Source: Gemmatimonadota bacterium
GTDB lineage: Bacteria > Gemmatimonadota > Gemmatimonadetes > Longimicrobiales > Gaopeijiaceae
Direction of reading: 5' to 3'
Length of the DNA: 40,276 nucleotides
Assembly (NCBI GenBank): GCA_012267435.1
Contig: JAAXGM010000039.1
Coordinates: 1 to 40,276, forward strand
The position numbers and the translations under genes are program-made. Positions 9,971 through 18,516 of this stretch are shown in pieces (within the stretch, counting starts at the first letter, position 1; every line of letters starts with the position of its first letter). The notes under the pieces were generated by a model that saw only the letters and a list, made by a program, of their open reading frames with translations, ran no database searches and was not told the DNA's origin.

Positions 9971-11233
9971 TCACCGGGCAAGCGTCACGAAGGTCGGCAG
10001 GTCGAGGACATCGACCGGGCCGCGAACGATGACGCGTTGCCGCTGCCGGGGCTGAACCGGCCGGGGGGTACCGGGAGTCTTGTTCATGATCACCGAGCTT
10101 CTGCCTGTGACTGCCGCGGCCCGCGGTGGGGCCACCTTCGTCGTGCGCGGGGACGGGAGTGGCGGCGACCTCCCGTCCAATACGGATCGAGAACCGTTGC
10201 CCGTCACTTCCGACCGCACGACACGGGGTGTTTCGGATCCGTTGCCGAACCCCGTGGCTATGACCGTGACCCTCACGCTCTCCTTCAGCTTGGGATCGTG
10301 GACCGCGCCGAAGATGATCTCGGCCTCGTCGCCAGCCTCCTCCTGAATGATACTAGAGATCCTGGTCACGTCGTCAATGGCGAGGTCCATTCCGCCCGTG
10401 ATGTTGATCAGGACTCCGTGGGCGCCCTTGAGGGACACGTCGCCCAGAAGCGGAGAGGAGATGGCCTTGCGGGCGGCTTCCTCGGCCCTGTGTTCCCCGT
10501 CCCCGAAGCCGGAACCCATGAGGGCTCCGCCGCCGCAGGCCATCACCGTGCGCACATCGGCGAAGTCGACGTTGACTTCGCCCGCGACCCGGATGAGATC
10601 GCTGATGCCCTGGGTGGCGTGCAGGAGAATCTCGTCGGCCTTCTTCAGGGCGTCCTGGAAGCTGGTTCCCTTGCCGACCACGGTCATGATGCGGTCGTTG
10701 GGAACGACGATCACCGTGTCCACCACCTTGCGCAGCTCCTCGAGGCCCTGTTCGGCCTGCCGGAGGCGCTTCCTGCCCTCGAACGAGAAGGGCCGGGTGA
10801 CGATGCCGATGGTGAGCGCGCCCATCTCCTTGGCGAAGCGGCCGATGATCGGGGCGGCTCCCGTCCCCGTCCCGCCGCCCATGCCGGCGGTGATGAAGAC
10901 CAGGTCGGCCCCTTGAATCGCCTTGGCCACCTCGTCGGCGTTCTCGTGGATGGCCTGGCGCCCGATCTCGGGGCGGGCGCCCGCACCCAGGCCGCGCGTC
11001 AGCTTCCTCCCGATCTGGATGCAGATCGACGCCCTGGACTGACGCAGCGCCTGGGCATCCGTGTTCGCCGCGATGAGCTCCACGCCCTGGAGGTTCTCGT
11101 CGACCATCCGGTTGACCGCGTTGCCGCCGGCGCCACCGCAACCAACCACCTTCATGCAGGCGCTGGGAGTCTCGCTTTCGTCGAAGACGAACGTCGGCCC
11201 CGTCTTCTTCTGGTCGTAGTCGATGATCGTCAT
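9971..11233 (-). CDS. ftsZ: Cell division protein FtsZ
   Basis: FtsZ is the tubulin-like GTPase that polymerises into the Z-ring. ATG 11233 has the strongest SD in the cluster (AAGGAAGG, about 5 nt upstream) and begins [10 protein letters not shown]; the 11410 track start is upstream read-through. The protein has 420 aa. The GTP-binding domain carries [15 protein letters not shown] and the tubulin signature GGGTGTG (residues 119-125), with a conserved T7-type region [10 protein letters not shown] linker of about 70 residues rich in Pro/Arg/Thr follows. The C-terminal peptide [13 protein letters not shown] corresponds to the LDIPxFLR-type tail that binds FtsA. It follows ftsA after a 94-bp gap, which is large for this operon and may allow separate expression. 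Confidence 0.98.
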   Translation of the reverse strand: MTIIDYDQKKTGPTFVFDESETPSACMKVVGCGGAGGNAVNRMVDENLQGVELIAANTDAQALRQSRASICIQIGRKLTRGLGAGARPEIGRQAIHENADEVAKAIQGADLVFITAGMGGGTGTGAAPIIGRFAKEMGALTIGIVTRPFSFEGRKRLRQAEQGLEELRKVVDTVIVVPNDRIMTVVGKGTSFQDALKKADEILLHATQGISDLIRVAGEVNVDFADVRTVMACGGGALMGSGFGDGEHRAEEAARKAISSPLLGDVSLKGAHGVLINITGGMDLAIDDVTRISSIIQEEAGDEAEIIFGAVHDPKLKESVRVTVIATGFGNGSETPRVVRSEVTGNGSRSVLDGRSPPLPSPRTTKVAPPRAAAVTGRSSVIMNKTPGTPRPVQPRQRQRVIVRGPVDVLDLPTFVTLAR

Positions 11234-11282
11234 TGTTTCCTTCCTTGCTTGGATGGATGTCTCCCCATTCCCGTGCTTGCGC

Positions 11283-11305
11283 CGGGCGCGGGACTCAGGC
11301 GCCCG
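11283..11305. other. GC-rich hairpin in the ftsA-ftsZ gap
   Basis: CGGGCGC (11283-11289) pairs with GCGCCCG (11299-11305) over a 9-nt loop, within the 94-bp ftsA-ftsZ spacer and about 50 nt upstream of the ftsZ start codon. No U-tract follows. It could shape transcript processing and thus the FtsA:FtsZ ratio; this is inference from position. Confidence 0.3.
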
Positions 11306-11327
11306 CCGCCCGGTAACCGCTGTGCGC

Positions 11328-12563
11328 TCAGAAGAACTCCTTGAGCCAGGCTCCAACCCTTCCGACCACTCCCGGGGTGTGGGCGAGCGCCCCCTGTCCC
11401 GTCTTGGCAAAGCGGTCGGCTCCGTATTGCGTCACGCCGACGACCGTGGAGAGGCGAGAGCGGTTCATCGAGTCGGCCAACCCGCTTACGCCCGCGCCGG
11501 GGGCGCCGACGCGAACCGGCGTGCCCAGCATCCTCTGCACCAGCTCGCCGATCCCGTCGAGGGCGGCGACGCCGCCGGTCAGAACGACTCCCGTCCCCAG
11601 CGGAGCGATCAACTCCCGCGCATTCAGTTCCCGCTGATACCAGGCGACGATCGCCGTCAGCCGGTTCTCAAGCGCGTCCGCGACCGTGGCCCGGCCGATG
11701 CGCCGAGGCCTCGATGGCGTGGGCCCGGGGATTTCGATCATGTCCCTGGACCCCACGAGCTCGGCCAAGGCGCAACCGTGGTTCTCCAGCACCCGGCGCG
11801 CCTCTTCGTGCTGTATGTGAAGATGCTGGACCAGATCCCAGGTCAACGCGACGCCCCCGGTCGGCAGCATGTCCGTGTAGTACGGCCTGCCGTCGACGAA
11901 AATCGCCATCTGGCTCGTGGCCCCGCCCAGATCCAGGACCGCGACCCCGATCTCCCTCTCGTCCTCCCGCAGCACGGCGCGGGCGGCGGCCAAGGGCTCC
12001 AGGATGAGCTTTTCCACCCGGTGGCCCGCCCGGGAGACGGCGCTGCGGATGTTGTTCGCGATCGCCGAGGCTCCCGTGACCAGGTAGACCTCCGACTCCA
12101 GGCGCGTGCCCGGCATGCCGACCGGGTGCAGGATCCCGGAGTTGTTGTCGACCGTGTAGTTCTGCGGCACCGTGTGCAGCAGCTCGCGGTCGTGGGGCAG
12201 TGCAACGGCGCGCGCCACCACATGCAGGCGCGCCATGTCGTCGGCCGACACCTCGCTCGAGGAGATGGCGACGACGCCGTGCGACGGAAAGGTCTGAACC
12301 TGGTCGCCGCTGATGCCGACATAGATGTTGGAGACGGTGCAGCCCGCCATGAGCTCGGCCTCGCGCACCGCCTTGGCGACGCGCTCGGTCATCTCCTCGA
12401 CATCCTGCACGACGTCCCGGTGCACGCCGTTGGTGTGCACCTGCCCGAGACCCAGGACCTGGATCCAGTGCGCCGGATACTGGCCTCTCACCTCCGCGAT
12501 GACGGCGGTGGTGCGCGTCGCGCCGATATCCAGCCCCGCAATCAGATGAGACGCCATCTTCAT
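11328..12563 (-). CDS. ftsA: Cell division protein FtsA
   Basis: FtsA is the actin-like ATPase that tethers FtsZ to the membrane and recruits later divisome proteins. ATG 12563 overlaps the ftsQ stop as ATGA; a second in-frame ATG at 12557 sits 8 nt from GGGAGG and could also be used. The longer track ORF is an out-of-frame read of ftsQ. The 411 aa show phosphate 1 ([15 protein letters not shown]), a 1C-type insertion ([14 protein letters not shown]), phosphate 2 ([16 protein letters not shown]) and the adenosine motif ([11 protein letters not shown]). The C-terminus [11 protein letters not shown] is the typical amphipathic membrane-targeting helix. Confidence 0.97.
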   Translation of the reverse strand: MKMASHLIAGLDIGATRTTAVIAEVRGQYPAHWIQVLGLGQVHTNGVHRDVVQDVEEMTERVAKAVREAELMAGCTVSNIYVGISGDQVQTFPSHGVVAISSSEVSADDMARLHVVARAVALPHDRELLHTVPQNYTVDNNSGILHPVGMPGTRLESEVYLVTGASAIANNIRSAVSRAGHRVEKLILEPLAAARAVLREDEREIGVAVLDLGGATSQMAIFVDGRPYYTDMLPTGGVALTWDLVQHLHIQHEEARRVLENHGCALAELVGSRDMIEIPGPTPSRPRRIGRATVADALENRLTAIVAWYQRELNARELIAPLGTGVVLTGGVAALDGIGELVQRMLGTPVRVGAPGAGVSGLADSMNRSRLSTVVGVTQYGADRFAKTGQGALAHTPGVVGRVGAWLKEFF

Positions 12564-13315
12564 CGCCTCCCGGTGGCAGGCCCACCCGGAGACGCGTGCC
12601 TCACGACCACCTGATCGCGGAAGCGGAGGTCGGCCACGGTCACCGTCCGTTCCGGGGCTCGCGGGACGGCGTCGGCCAGAGCCGCAAGCCCTTCGCGCAG
12701 ACGGCGCACGCTCAGCGGAGGTTCGAAATGCAGTACGGCCTCGGTCTCCGAGAAACGGGCCGTCACGGTGCCCTGCGGGGTCCAGGCGATTTCGGAGACG
12801 GAACGCGCGAAGTCGGGATGGAGCTCGCCCAGGCGATGCACATCCGCGGCCATGGCCTGGATCTGCTGGTGTTCGGTGACCGTCAGCGTGCCGCCCCGGG
12901 GCTCCAGGGGACGAAGGATGGGCAGGTCGAGTCGGTGCAGGGCGGGGTCGATGGGAAGGTACTCCCCGGCGGGATCGACGGGATTCAGCGCCGGGGTCGC
13001 CACCAGGGCCACCGGCTGGCGCTCCCGGATGACGATCTCCGCGGTGTCGCCGGGCAGAGACCTGACTGTGGCCTCTTCGATCAGCCGGTGCGTGCGCAGG
13101 CGTCCCTCCAGAGACCGCGCCCCCCCCCGCTCGTCCTCGTAGACCGGAATCCACCGGCGGATTTCCTCGGAGTCGAGATAACGGGTGCCCCGCACTTCCA
13201 CGGCGGAGACGTGGAATCTCGCAAAGTGCGCGAGAATGTCCGGGCGATCACCCAAGGCTGCCAGCGTGGCGGCCGCGACCATGAGGGGAACCGTCAACGC
13301 GAGCAGCCTACGCAT
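12560..13315 (-). CDS. ftsQ: Cell division protein FtsQ (DivIB family)
   Basis: FtsQ is a bitopic division protein that bridges the cytoplasmic ring to periplasmic FtsL/FtsB partners. ATG 13315, with GGGAGG about 5 nt upstream, gives 251 aa; the 13375 track start lies inside murC. A short N-terminus precedes one TM (residues about 3-20). A POTRA domain follows (HVSAVEVRGTRYLDSEEIRRWI ... TVRSLPGDTAEIVIRERQPVALV), then the FtsQ beta domain (GTVTARFSETEAVLHFE). Its start overlaps the murC stop by 8 bp. murB and ddl, often found just upstream of ftsQ, are not here. Confidence 0.93.
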   Translation of the reverse strand: MRRLLALTVPLMVAAATLAALGDRPDILAHFARFHVSAVEVRGTRYLDSEEIRRWIPVYEDERGGARSLEGRLRTHRLIEEATVRSLPGDTAEIVIRERQPVALVATPALNPVDPAGEYLPIDPALHRLDLPILRPLEPRGGTLTVTEHQQIQAMAADVHRLGELHPDFARSVSEIAWTPQGTVTARFSETEAVLHFEPPLSVRRLREGLAALADAVPRAPERTVTVADLRFRDQVVVRHASPGGPATGRR

Positions 13316-14711
13316 CGTGTCCTCCCAGGCGGCGAAGGAGCGCGGGACCGGTGGACTCGATCGATCCGGCCCCAAGGGTCAGGCATACGTCCCCGGCGCG
13401 AAGAGTGTCGGCCAGGACGGCGGGAAGCGTGGTCAGTTCCGGGTGGTAGCGCGCGTCCCGCGCCCCCGCCGCGGTCACCGCCTCGCACACCAGTTCGCCG
13501 GTGATGCCGGGGATGGGCGCCTCGCGCGCCGGATACACGTCGGCGACCCAGATCCGGTCCGCCGCGGCAAGGGCCGTACCGAGCTGGCCGGCGAAGTCCC
13601 GCGTACGCGAAAACAGGTGAGGCTGGAAGACCGCCACCAGGCGGGCTCCGGGGAAGCTGTCGCGCGCGGCCGCGAGCGCCGCCGCGATCTCGGTGGGATG
13701 GTGTGCGTAGTCGTCCACCACGGTCACCCCGCGCTCGCGGCCGAGCCGTTCGAAGCGGCGGCGCACCCCGCGGAACCCCGCCAGCGACCGGCGGATGTCG
13801 CTCCACTCGACGCCCATCCGGCGCGCGGCCGCTGCCGCGCCCAGGGCGTTGAGCAGGTTGTGCGCGCCGGGAAGACGGATCGACAGCTCGCCCCGGTCCC
13901 GTCCATCCTCGAAGATGCGCGCCCGGGCTCCGGCGGAACCGGTGCGCACCCGCGTCGCCCGCAGCTGGGCGCCCGCACCGAAGCCATAGGTGCAGGTGCG
14001 GGCGCCGAGGCCGGCAAGCAGCCGGGAGGCTCCCGGGTCGTCGGCGCAGACACACACCGTGCCGTCCGCGGGCACCGCCCCAACGAAGGTGCGGAACGCT
14101 TCGCGCAGACGTGCCAGGTCGCCGTACGTGTCGAGGTGATCGGCCTCCAGGTTGGTGACCAGGGCCGTGCGGGGCGCGATGTGGTGGAAGGAGCGGTCGT
14201 ACTCGTCGGCTTCGACCACGTACAGGTCGCCGCGTCCGTGGCGCAGGTTGCCCTCCCACCCCGCGACCCTTCCCCCGACCAGCCCGGTGGGGTCCCGGCC
14301 GGCCGCCGCCAGGATCTCGGTGGCGAGGGCGGTGGTGGTGGTCTTGCCGTGGGTCCCGGCCACCGCCACGACCGTGCCCGGATTGACCCACTGGCCGAGC
14401 GCCTCCGCCCGCTTGACCACCGGGATGCCCCGTGCGCGCGCCGCGCGCACCTCCGGATTGGACGGGCTGATGGCGGAGGAGACCACGACCGCGGAGACGC
14501 CGTCCAGGTGATCGGCGGAGTGGCCGGCGGCGACGGGAATGCCCAGCGCCTCGAGCGACCGCGCGCTCAGGTCGCGCCGCAGGTCGCAGCCGGTCACCCG
14601 GTGGCCGGAGCGGTGGAAGAGCTCGGCCAGCGCGCACATGCCCGCGCCGCCGATGCCCATGAAGTGCACGGCGCCCTCACGCGCCCGATCGCGCAGGCCC
14701 CGGGCGCTCAC
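13308..14711 (-). CDS. murC: UDP-N-acetylmuramate--L-alanine ligase
   Basis: MurC adds L-Ala to UDP-MurNAc using ATP, the first step of stem-peptide synthesis in the cytosol. The 467 aa match the family. The N-terminal Rossmann-like domain has HFMGIGGAGMCALAEL, the ATP loop is VAGTHGKTTTTALA, and further Mur ligase motifs are EADEYDRSF, NLEADHLDTYGD, HNLLNALGA and VVDDYAHHPTEI. The start is GTG 14711, whose GTGA overlaps the murG stop. Confidence 0.98.
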   Translation of the reverse strand: MSARGLRDRAREGAVHFMGIGGAGMCALAELFHRSGHRVTGCDLRRDLSARSLEALGIPVAAGHSADHLDGVSAVVVSSAISPSNPEVRAARARGIPVVKRAEALGQWVNPGTVVAVAGTHGKTTTTALATEILAAAGRDPTGLVGGRVAGWEGNLRHGRGDLYVVEADEYDRSFHHIAPRTALVTNLEADHLDTYGDLARLREAFRTFVGAVPADGTVCVCADDPGASRLLAGLGARTCTYGFGAGAQLRATRVRTGSAGARARIFEDGRDRGELSIRLPGAHNLLNALGAAAAARRMGVEWSDIRRSLAGFRGVRRRFERLGRERGVTVVDDYAHHPTEIAAALAAARDSFPGARLVAVFQPHLFSRTRDFAGQLGTALAAADRIWVADVYPAREAPIPGITGELVCEAVTAAGARDARYHPELTTLPAVLADTLRAGDVCLTLGAGSIESTGPALLRRLGGHDA

Positions 14712-15868
14712 GCCGCCTCCCCCGAAACGGTCAGCGACCGCGGCCCGCGCGGGAGCAGCTCGGCGAGGGCGGCGGCGATGTTGGCGGCGGCGTCCGGCCG
14801 GGCGCGCTCGCGGGCCGCCCGGGCCATGGACTTCACGCGGTGGTCGTCGCCCGCGAGGTCGGTCATGGCGGCCCAGAGGGCGCGCGGGTCCGTTTCGGCC
14901 TCGGGGAGGTGCAGCGCCACGCCCGCTTCGGCGAGCGCGCGGGCGTTGCGGGTCTGGTGATCCTCGGCTGCGGTGGGAAGCGGAAGCAGGATCGCGGGCA
15001 ACCCGTGGACGAGGAACTCCGAGGTGGCCATCGCCCCCGCCCGGCTCACCGCCAGGTCCGCCGCGGCGAGCGCGCCCGGCATGTCGTCGATGTACGGCGC
15101 CAGCCGCACCCAGTCGGGGGAGCCGGCCCGGGCGAGTTCCCGCGACATCCGAGAGAAGTGCGCCGGGCCGCTGGCCCAGAGAAGCTGAAAGTCCTCCGGG
15201 CGCTCCGGCGCGCCGAGCACGGCTTCCAGGATCCGCCGGTTCAGCACGGCCGAGCCCTGGCTGCCTCCCACCACCAGGGCGACCCGCCCCTTCGCCGCCA
15301 GCCCGAAGCGACGGCGCGCCTCACCGCGCCCGATCTCCTCCGGGGGGCGCACCGGATTCCCGCTCACCACCGCCCGGTCGCGCGCACGGCGCGGAATCGC
15401 CCGCCGCGCCTCGGGCCAGGCGAGATGGATCTGGGCCGCGTGACGGCTGAGCAGCCGCGTGGTGACGCCCGGCAGACTGTTCTGCTCCTGGAGCGCCAGC
15501 GGAATGCCCATGCAGGCGGCCACCAGCCCCGACGGCGCGCACGCGTATCCGCCGGTGACCACCACCAGCTCTGGCCGCAACCGCCGGAAGATGTCGAAGA
15601 CTTCGAGGACGCTCCCGAGGAGCGACTGCATCACCAGGGCGTTGTTCCAGATCTGCCGGCGGTCCAGCCCCTTCACCTCCACCAGCGCGTAATCGAGGCC
15701 GCACTCCGGGAGCACGCGCGCCTCCACGCCGCGGCGCGAACCGACGAAGAACGGACGGATATCGGGCCTCAGCGCGGCGAGCGCGCGGGCGAGCGCGAGC
15801 GCGGGGTAGAAATGCCCCCCGGTGCCGCCGCCGGAGAAGACGACCACGCTCGGCTCTCGCCTAATCAT
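14708..15868 (-). CDS. murG: Lipid II synthase MurG (UDP-GlcNAc transferase)
   Basis: This peripheral inner-membrane glycosyltransferase adds GlcNAc to lipid I to make lipid II. The GT-B fold shows the N-terminal GGGTGGHFYPALALARAL glycine-rich loop, VVVTGGYACAPSG, ALQEQNSLPG, VVGGSQGSAVLN and the nucleotide-binding SRAGAMATSEFLVHGLPAILLPLP. I place the start at ATG 15868 (386 aa), just before the conserved N-terminus and overlapping the ftsW stop by 8 bp. The track start at 15898 is a GTG that adds ten unconserved residues. Confidence 0.97.
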   Translation of the reverse strand: MIRREPSVVVFSGGGTGGHFYPALALARALAALRPDIRPFFVGSRRGVEARVLPECGLDYALVEVKGLDRRQIWNNALVMQSLLGSVLEVFDIFRRLRPELVVVTGGYACAPSGLVAACMGIPLALQEQNSLPGVTTRLLSRHAAQIHLAWPEARRAIPRRARDRAVVSGNPVRPPEEIGRGEARRRFGLAAKGRVALVVGGSQGSAVLNRRILEAVLGAPERPEDFQLLWASGPAHFSRMSRELARAGSPDWVRLAPYIDDMPGALAAADLAVSRAGAMATSEFLVHGLPAILLPLPTAAEDHQTRNARALAEAGVALHLPEAETDPRALWAAMTDLAGDDHRVKSMARAARERARPDAAANIAAALAELLPRGPRSLTVSGEAA

Positions 15869-17054
15869 GACTCGGTCTCGGATTGTGGGGGACGCCACGG
15901 GCCACGGACAGCAGGATGCCGATCGCGGCCAGGGTGACCACCAGGTTGGAGCGCCCGTCCGAAATCAGAGGCAGCGGGAGCCCGGTCGCGGGCAGCAAGC
16001 TGAGATTGACGCCCATGTGGAGGAACGCATGCAGGGCGATGAGGCTGGTGCAGCCGACCGCCAGCAGTTCCCCCAGCAGATCGGCCGCGCGGCGGCCGAT
16101 GCGGAAGCCGATCACGATCAGGGCGACGTAGGCGCAGACCAGAAGAGCCACGCCGATCAGTCCCCATTCCTCTCCGATCAGGGCGAAGATGAAGTCGTTG
16201 TGCGCCTCGGGAAGGAATCCGAACTTCTGCTGCCCCTCCCCGAACCCCACCCCGCCGATCCCTCCCGAACCGATCGCGATCAGCGACTGATTCACCTGAT
16301 AGCTCGCCCCGGAGGTGTGCGCTTCCGGATCCAGGAACGCGACGAGGCGCCTGAGACGGAAGTCTGCGGCGAACTGGTACAGGATTGCCGGCGTGGCGAG
16401 CAGCCCCAGGAAGACGAAATGGCTCACGCGCGCGCCCGCCGCGAACACGATGATGCAGCCGAGCATCGCGATCAGGGCCGCCGTGGAGAAGTCCGGCTCG
16501 AGCAGGACGGGCACCACCATGGCGGCCCAGACCAGGAGGAAGGGGCCGAGTCCGCGCGTGAGGCTCCGGAATAGATCCTGCTTCTTCACCGCCAGGGCGG
16601 CCGTCCACACCAGGATCGCCAGCTTGGCCGCCTCCGACGGCTGAAAGCCCGCCGGGCCCACCTGCAGCCAGCGGCGCGCCCCGTTCCGCTCCGGGGCGAA
16701 GGACTCGGTGCCCGGGAGGACGATGAAGACCAGCAGCAGCCAGGCCGCCAGCATCATGGGCCACGCCAGCGATTGCCACCTGTTGTAGGGAATCCGTGAG
16801 AAGACGAGCAGGAACACCAGCCCCACGCCCGCGCCGACGGCTTGGCGAACGACGAAGTAGTAGTCGGGAAGCCCCTGCCGCTGCGCCAGAAAGGAGCTTG
16901 CGCTGTAGAGGGTCACCAGCCCGAACGAGAGCAGGAGCAGCGTCAGCGTCATGACGGCCGCGCCTTCCCACCCGCCGCTGAAACGCGCGACCGCGAGCGG
17001 CCGGGCGTCCTGCGCGCCGGGGGCGGGAAGGGCGGGGGCGGCCGTGGCGGGCAT
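15861..17054 (-). CDS. ftsW: SEDS-family peptidoglycan glycosyltransferase FtsW
   Basis: FtsW polymerises lipid II at the septum with its partner transpeptidase FtsI. The 397 aa contain about ten TM segments. Family signatures include NGARRWLQVGP, QPSEAAKLAILVW, LLEPDFSTAALI, QSLIAIGSGGIGGVGFGEGQQKFGFLPEAHNDFIFA (the HND Asp region is catalytic in SEDS proteins) and GLPLPLISDGRSNLVV. It is FtsW rather than RodA mainly by its place between murD and murG. The ATG directly abuts the murD stop (TGAATG). Confidence 0.96.
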   Translation of the reverse strand: MPATAAPALPAPGAQDARPLAVARFSGGWEGAAVMTLTLLLLSFGLVTLYSASSFLAQRQGLPDYYFVVRQAVGAGVGLVFLLVFSRIPYNRWQSLAWPMMLAAWLLLVFIVLPGTESFAPERNGARRWLQVGPAGFQPSEAAKLAILVWTAALAVKKQDLFRSLTRGLGPFLLVWAAMVVPVLLEPDFSTAALIAMLGCIIVFAAGARVSHFVFLGLLATPAILYQFAADFRLRRLVAFLDPEAHTSGASYQVNQSLIAIGSGGIGGVGFGEGQQKFGFLPEAHNDFIFALIGEEWGLIGVALLVCAYVALIVIGFRIGRRAADLLGELLAVGCTSLIALHAFLHMGVNLSLLPATGLPLPLISDGRSNLVVTLAAIGILLSVARGVPHNPRPSHD

Positions 17055-18449
17055 TCATGCCTCCCCTCGCGCGAGCGCCGCGAACCGGCGGCCCCTCGCT
17101 TCGTAGTCGGAAAACTGGTCGAAGCTCGCGCAGGCGGGAGAGAGGAGCAGGATGTCGCCGCGCCGGGCCCATCGCGCGGCCGTCCGCACCGCCGCGTCGA
17201 AGTCCGTGTCCACGCGAACCAGGGACGCGGTCCCCGCCAGCGCCTCCTCGAGGCGGAAGCGGGCATCGCCGTACACGATCGCGCGGCGGACCCGGCCGCG
17301 GATGGCGGCCGCGAGCGGTGCGAGATCCTCTCCCTTGTCCTGGCCGCCGGTCAGCAGCACGATCGGCCGGTCGAAGCTGCGGACGGCGCCCGACGCGGCG
17401 GCCACGTTGGTCGCCTTCGAGTCGTTCACCCAGAGGACGCCGTCGCGCTCGACCACCCGCTCCAGCCGATGGGGCAGCGGCTGGAAGTCCCGCGCCGCCC
17501 GGACGATCGCCTCCGTCCCGGCGCCCGCCAGACGGACCGCCAGCCCGGCCGCCATGGTGTTTGCGAGCCCCGCCCGACCGGCCAGGGCCACCTCGGCGAC
17601 CGGCATCACCCGCTCCTCTCCGCCGTTCGACGCGAACGTCAGCCAGCCGTCTCGCGCGTACGCGGCCAGCTCGCCATCCGGGCCGCCGGGCCGCTTCCCG
17701 GCGGACTCGTCCACGTCGAAGAGGTAGCGCGCACCCGGCACGTCATCGTCCAGGGGCAGAGCCGCCGGCACATCGCTCCCGAGCACCCAGCGGCTGTGCG
17801 CGCGCGCGTTGGCGAAAAGCCGGGCCTTGTCGGCGTAGTACGCGGCCCGGCTCGGATAGCGGTCGAGATGGTCGGGCGCCAGGTTGGTGACCACGCCGAT
17901 GTGCGGGCGGAAACGGGAGATGGCGCCCAGCTGATACGAGCTCATCTCGACCACCAGCCATTCGGGCGCCGGATCGCGCAGCGCCAGCTCCGACGCGGGT
18001 GGACCCAAGCCGCCGCCGATGTTGCCCCCCAGGCCGACCGACACTCCCGCCGCCTCAAGCATGCGGGCCGCCAGCGCCGAGGTGGTGGTCTTGCCGTTGG
18101 TGCCGGTCACGGCGATGAGCGAGCTGCGGAAGAAGCGGAACGCGAACTCGGGCTCGGAAATCCAGCGCTTCCCCGCCGCCCCGAGGGAGGACAGCACCGG
18201 CGCTCCGGGCGGGATGCCCGGGCTGGCCACGACCAGCTGGGACGCCGCGATGCGCACCCGATCGTGGCCGCCGAGCCGAACGGGCGCGCCCATGGCCTCC
18301 AGTTCCCTTGCGTACGCGCGCAGCGAGGGCGTGTCGGCGTCGTCCGAGACATGCACCTCCCCGCCGTGCCGGAGCGCAAGCCGGGCGGCGGCCCGGCCGC
18401 TCGCTCCGAGGCCGACGATCGCGATGCGCTGCCCGCTCAGTGCCGCCAT
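17055..18449 (-). CDS. murD: UDP-N-acetylmuramoylalanine--D-glutamate ligase
   Basis: MurD adds D-Glu to UDP-MurNAc-L-Ala. ATG 18449 gives 464 aa and begins MAALSGQRIAIVGLGASGRA, the usual N-terminus. The track start at 18515 is a TTG that reads through a 9-bp tandem repeat (RILRILRI) and is unlikely. Motifs: SPGIPP, TGTNGKTTTSAL (ATP loop), NIGGGLG, VVEMSSYQL, NLAPDHLDRY, VNDSKATNVAA and LLSPACASFDQF. The SD is weak. It lies 67 bp downstream of mraY and abuts ftsW. Confidence 0.97.
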   Translation of the reverse strand: MAALSGQRIAIVGLGASGRAAARLALRHGGEVHVSDDADTPSLRAYARELEAMGAPVRLGGHDRVRIAASQLVVASPGIPPGAPVLSSLGAAGKRWISEPEFAFRFFRSSLIAVTGTNGKTTTSALAARMLEAAGVSVGLGGNIGGGLGPPASELALRDPAPEWLVVEMSSYQLGAISRFRPHIGVVTNLAPDHLDRYPSRAAYYADKARLFANARAHSRWVLGSDVPAALPLDDDVPGARYLFDVDESAGKRPGGPDGELAAYARDGWLTFASNGGEERVMPVAEVALAGRAGLANTMAAGLAVRLAGAGTEAIVRAARDFQPLPHRLERVVERDGVLWVNDSKATNVAAASGAVRSFDRPIVLLTGGQDKGEDLAPLAAAIRGRVRRAIVYGDARFRLEEALAGTASLVRVDTDFDAAVRTAARWARRGDILLLSPACASFDQFSDYEARGRRFAALARGEA

Positions 18450-18470
18450 GAGATCCCGCCGTGCCGGAAT

Positions 18471-18497
18471 GCGTAAAATGCGTAAAATACGTAATCT
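18471..18497. repeat. 9-bp tandem repeat between mraY and murD
   Basis: GCGTAAAAT occurs twice in tandem (18471-18479, 18480-18488), followed by a decayed third copy ACGTAATCT (18489-18497). It sits inside the 67-bp mraY-murD spacer, the only sizeable gap among murE to ftsA, and is AT-rich against a GC-rich background. It lies about 20 nt upstream of the murD ATG. Confidence 0.7.
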
Positions 18498-18516
18498 GCT
18501 TGGAATCCATGGCAAT

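Noticed and set aside
18450-18515. N-terminal extension of MurD (RILRILRI) from a TTG start
   Set aside because: It is generated by the 9-bp tandem repeat, and conserved MurD sequence begins at ATG 18449.
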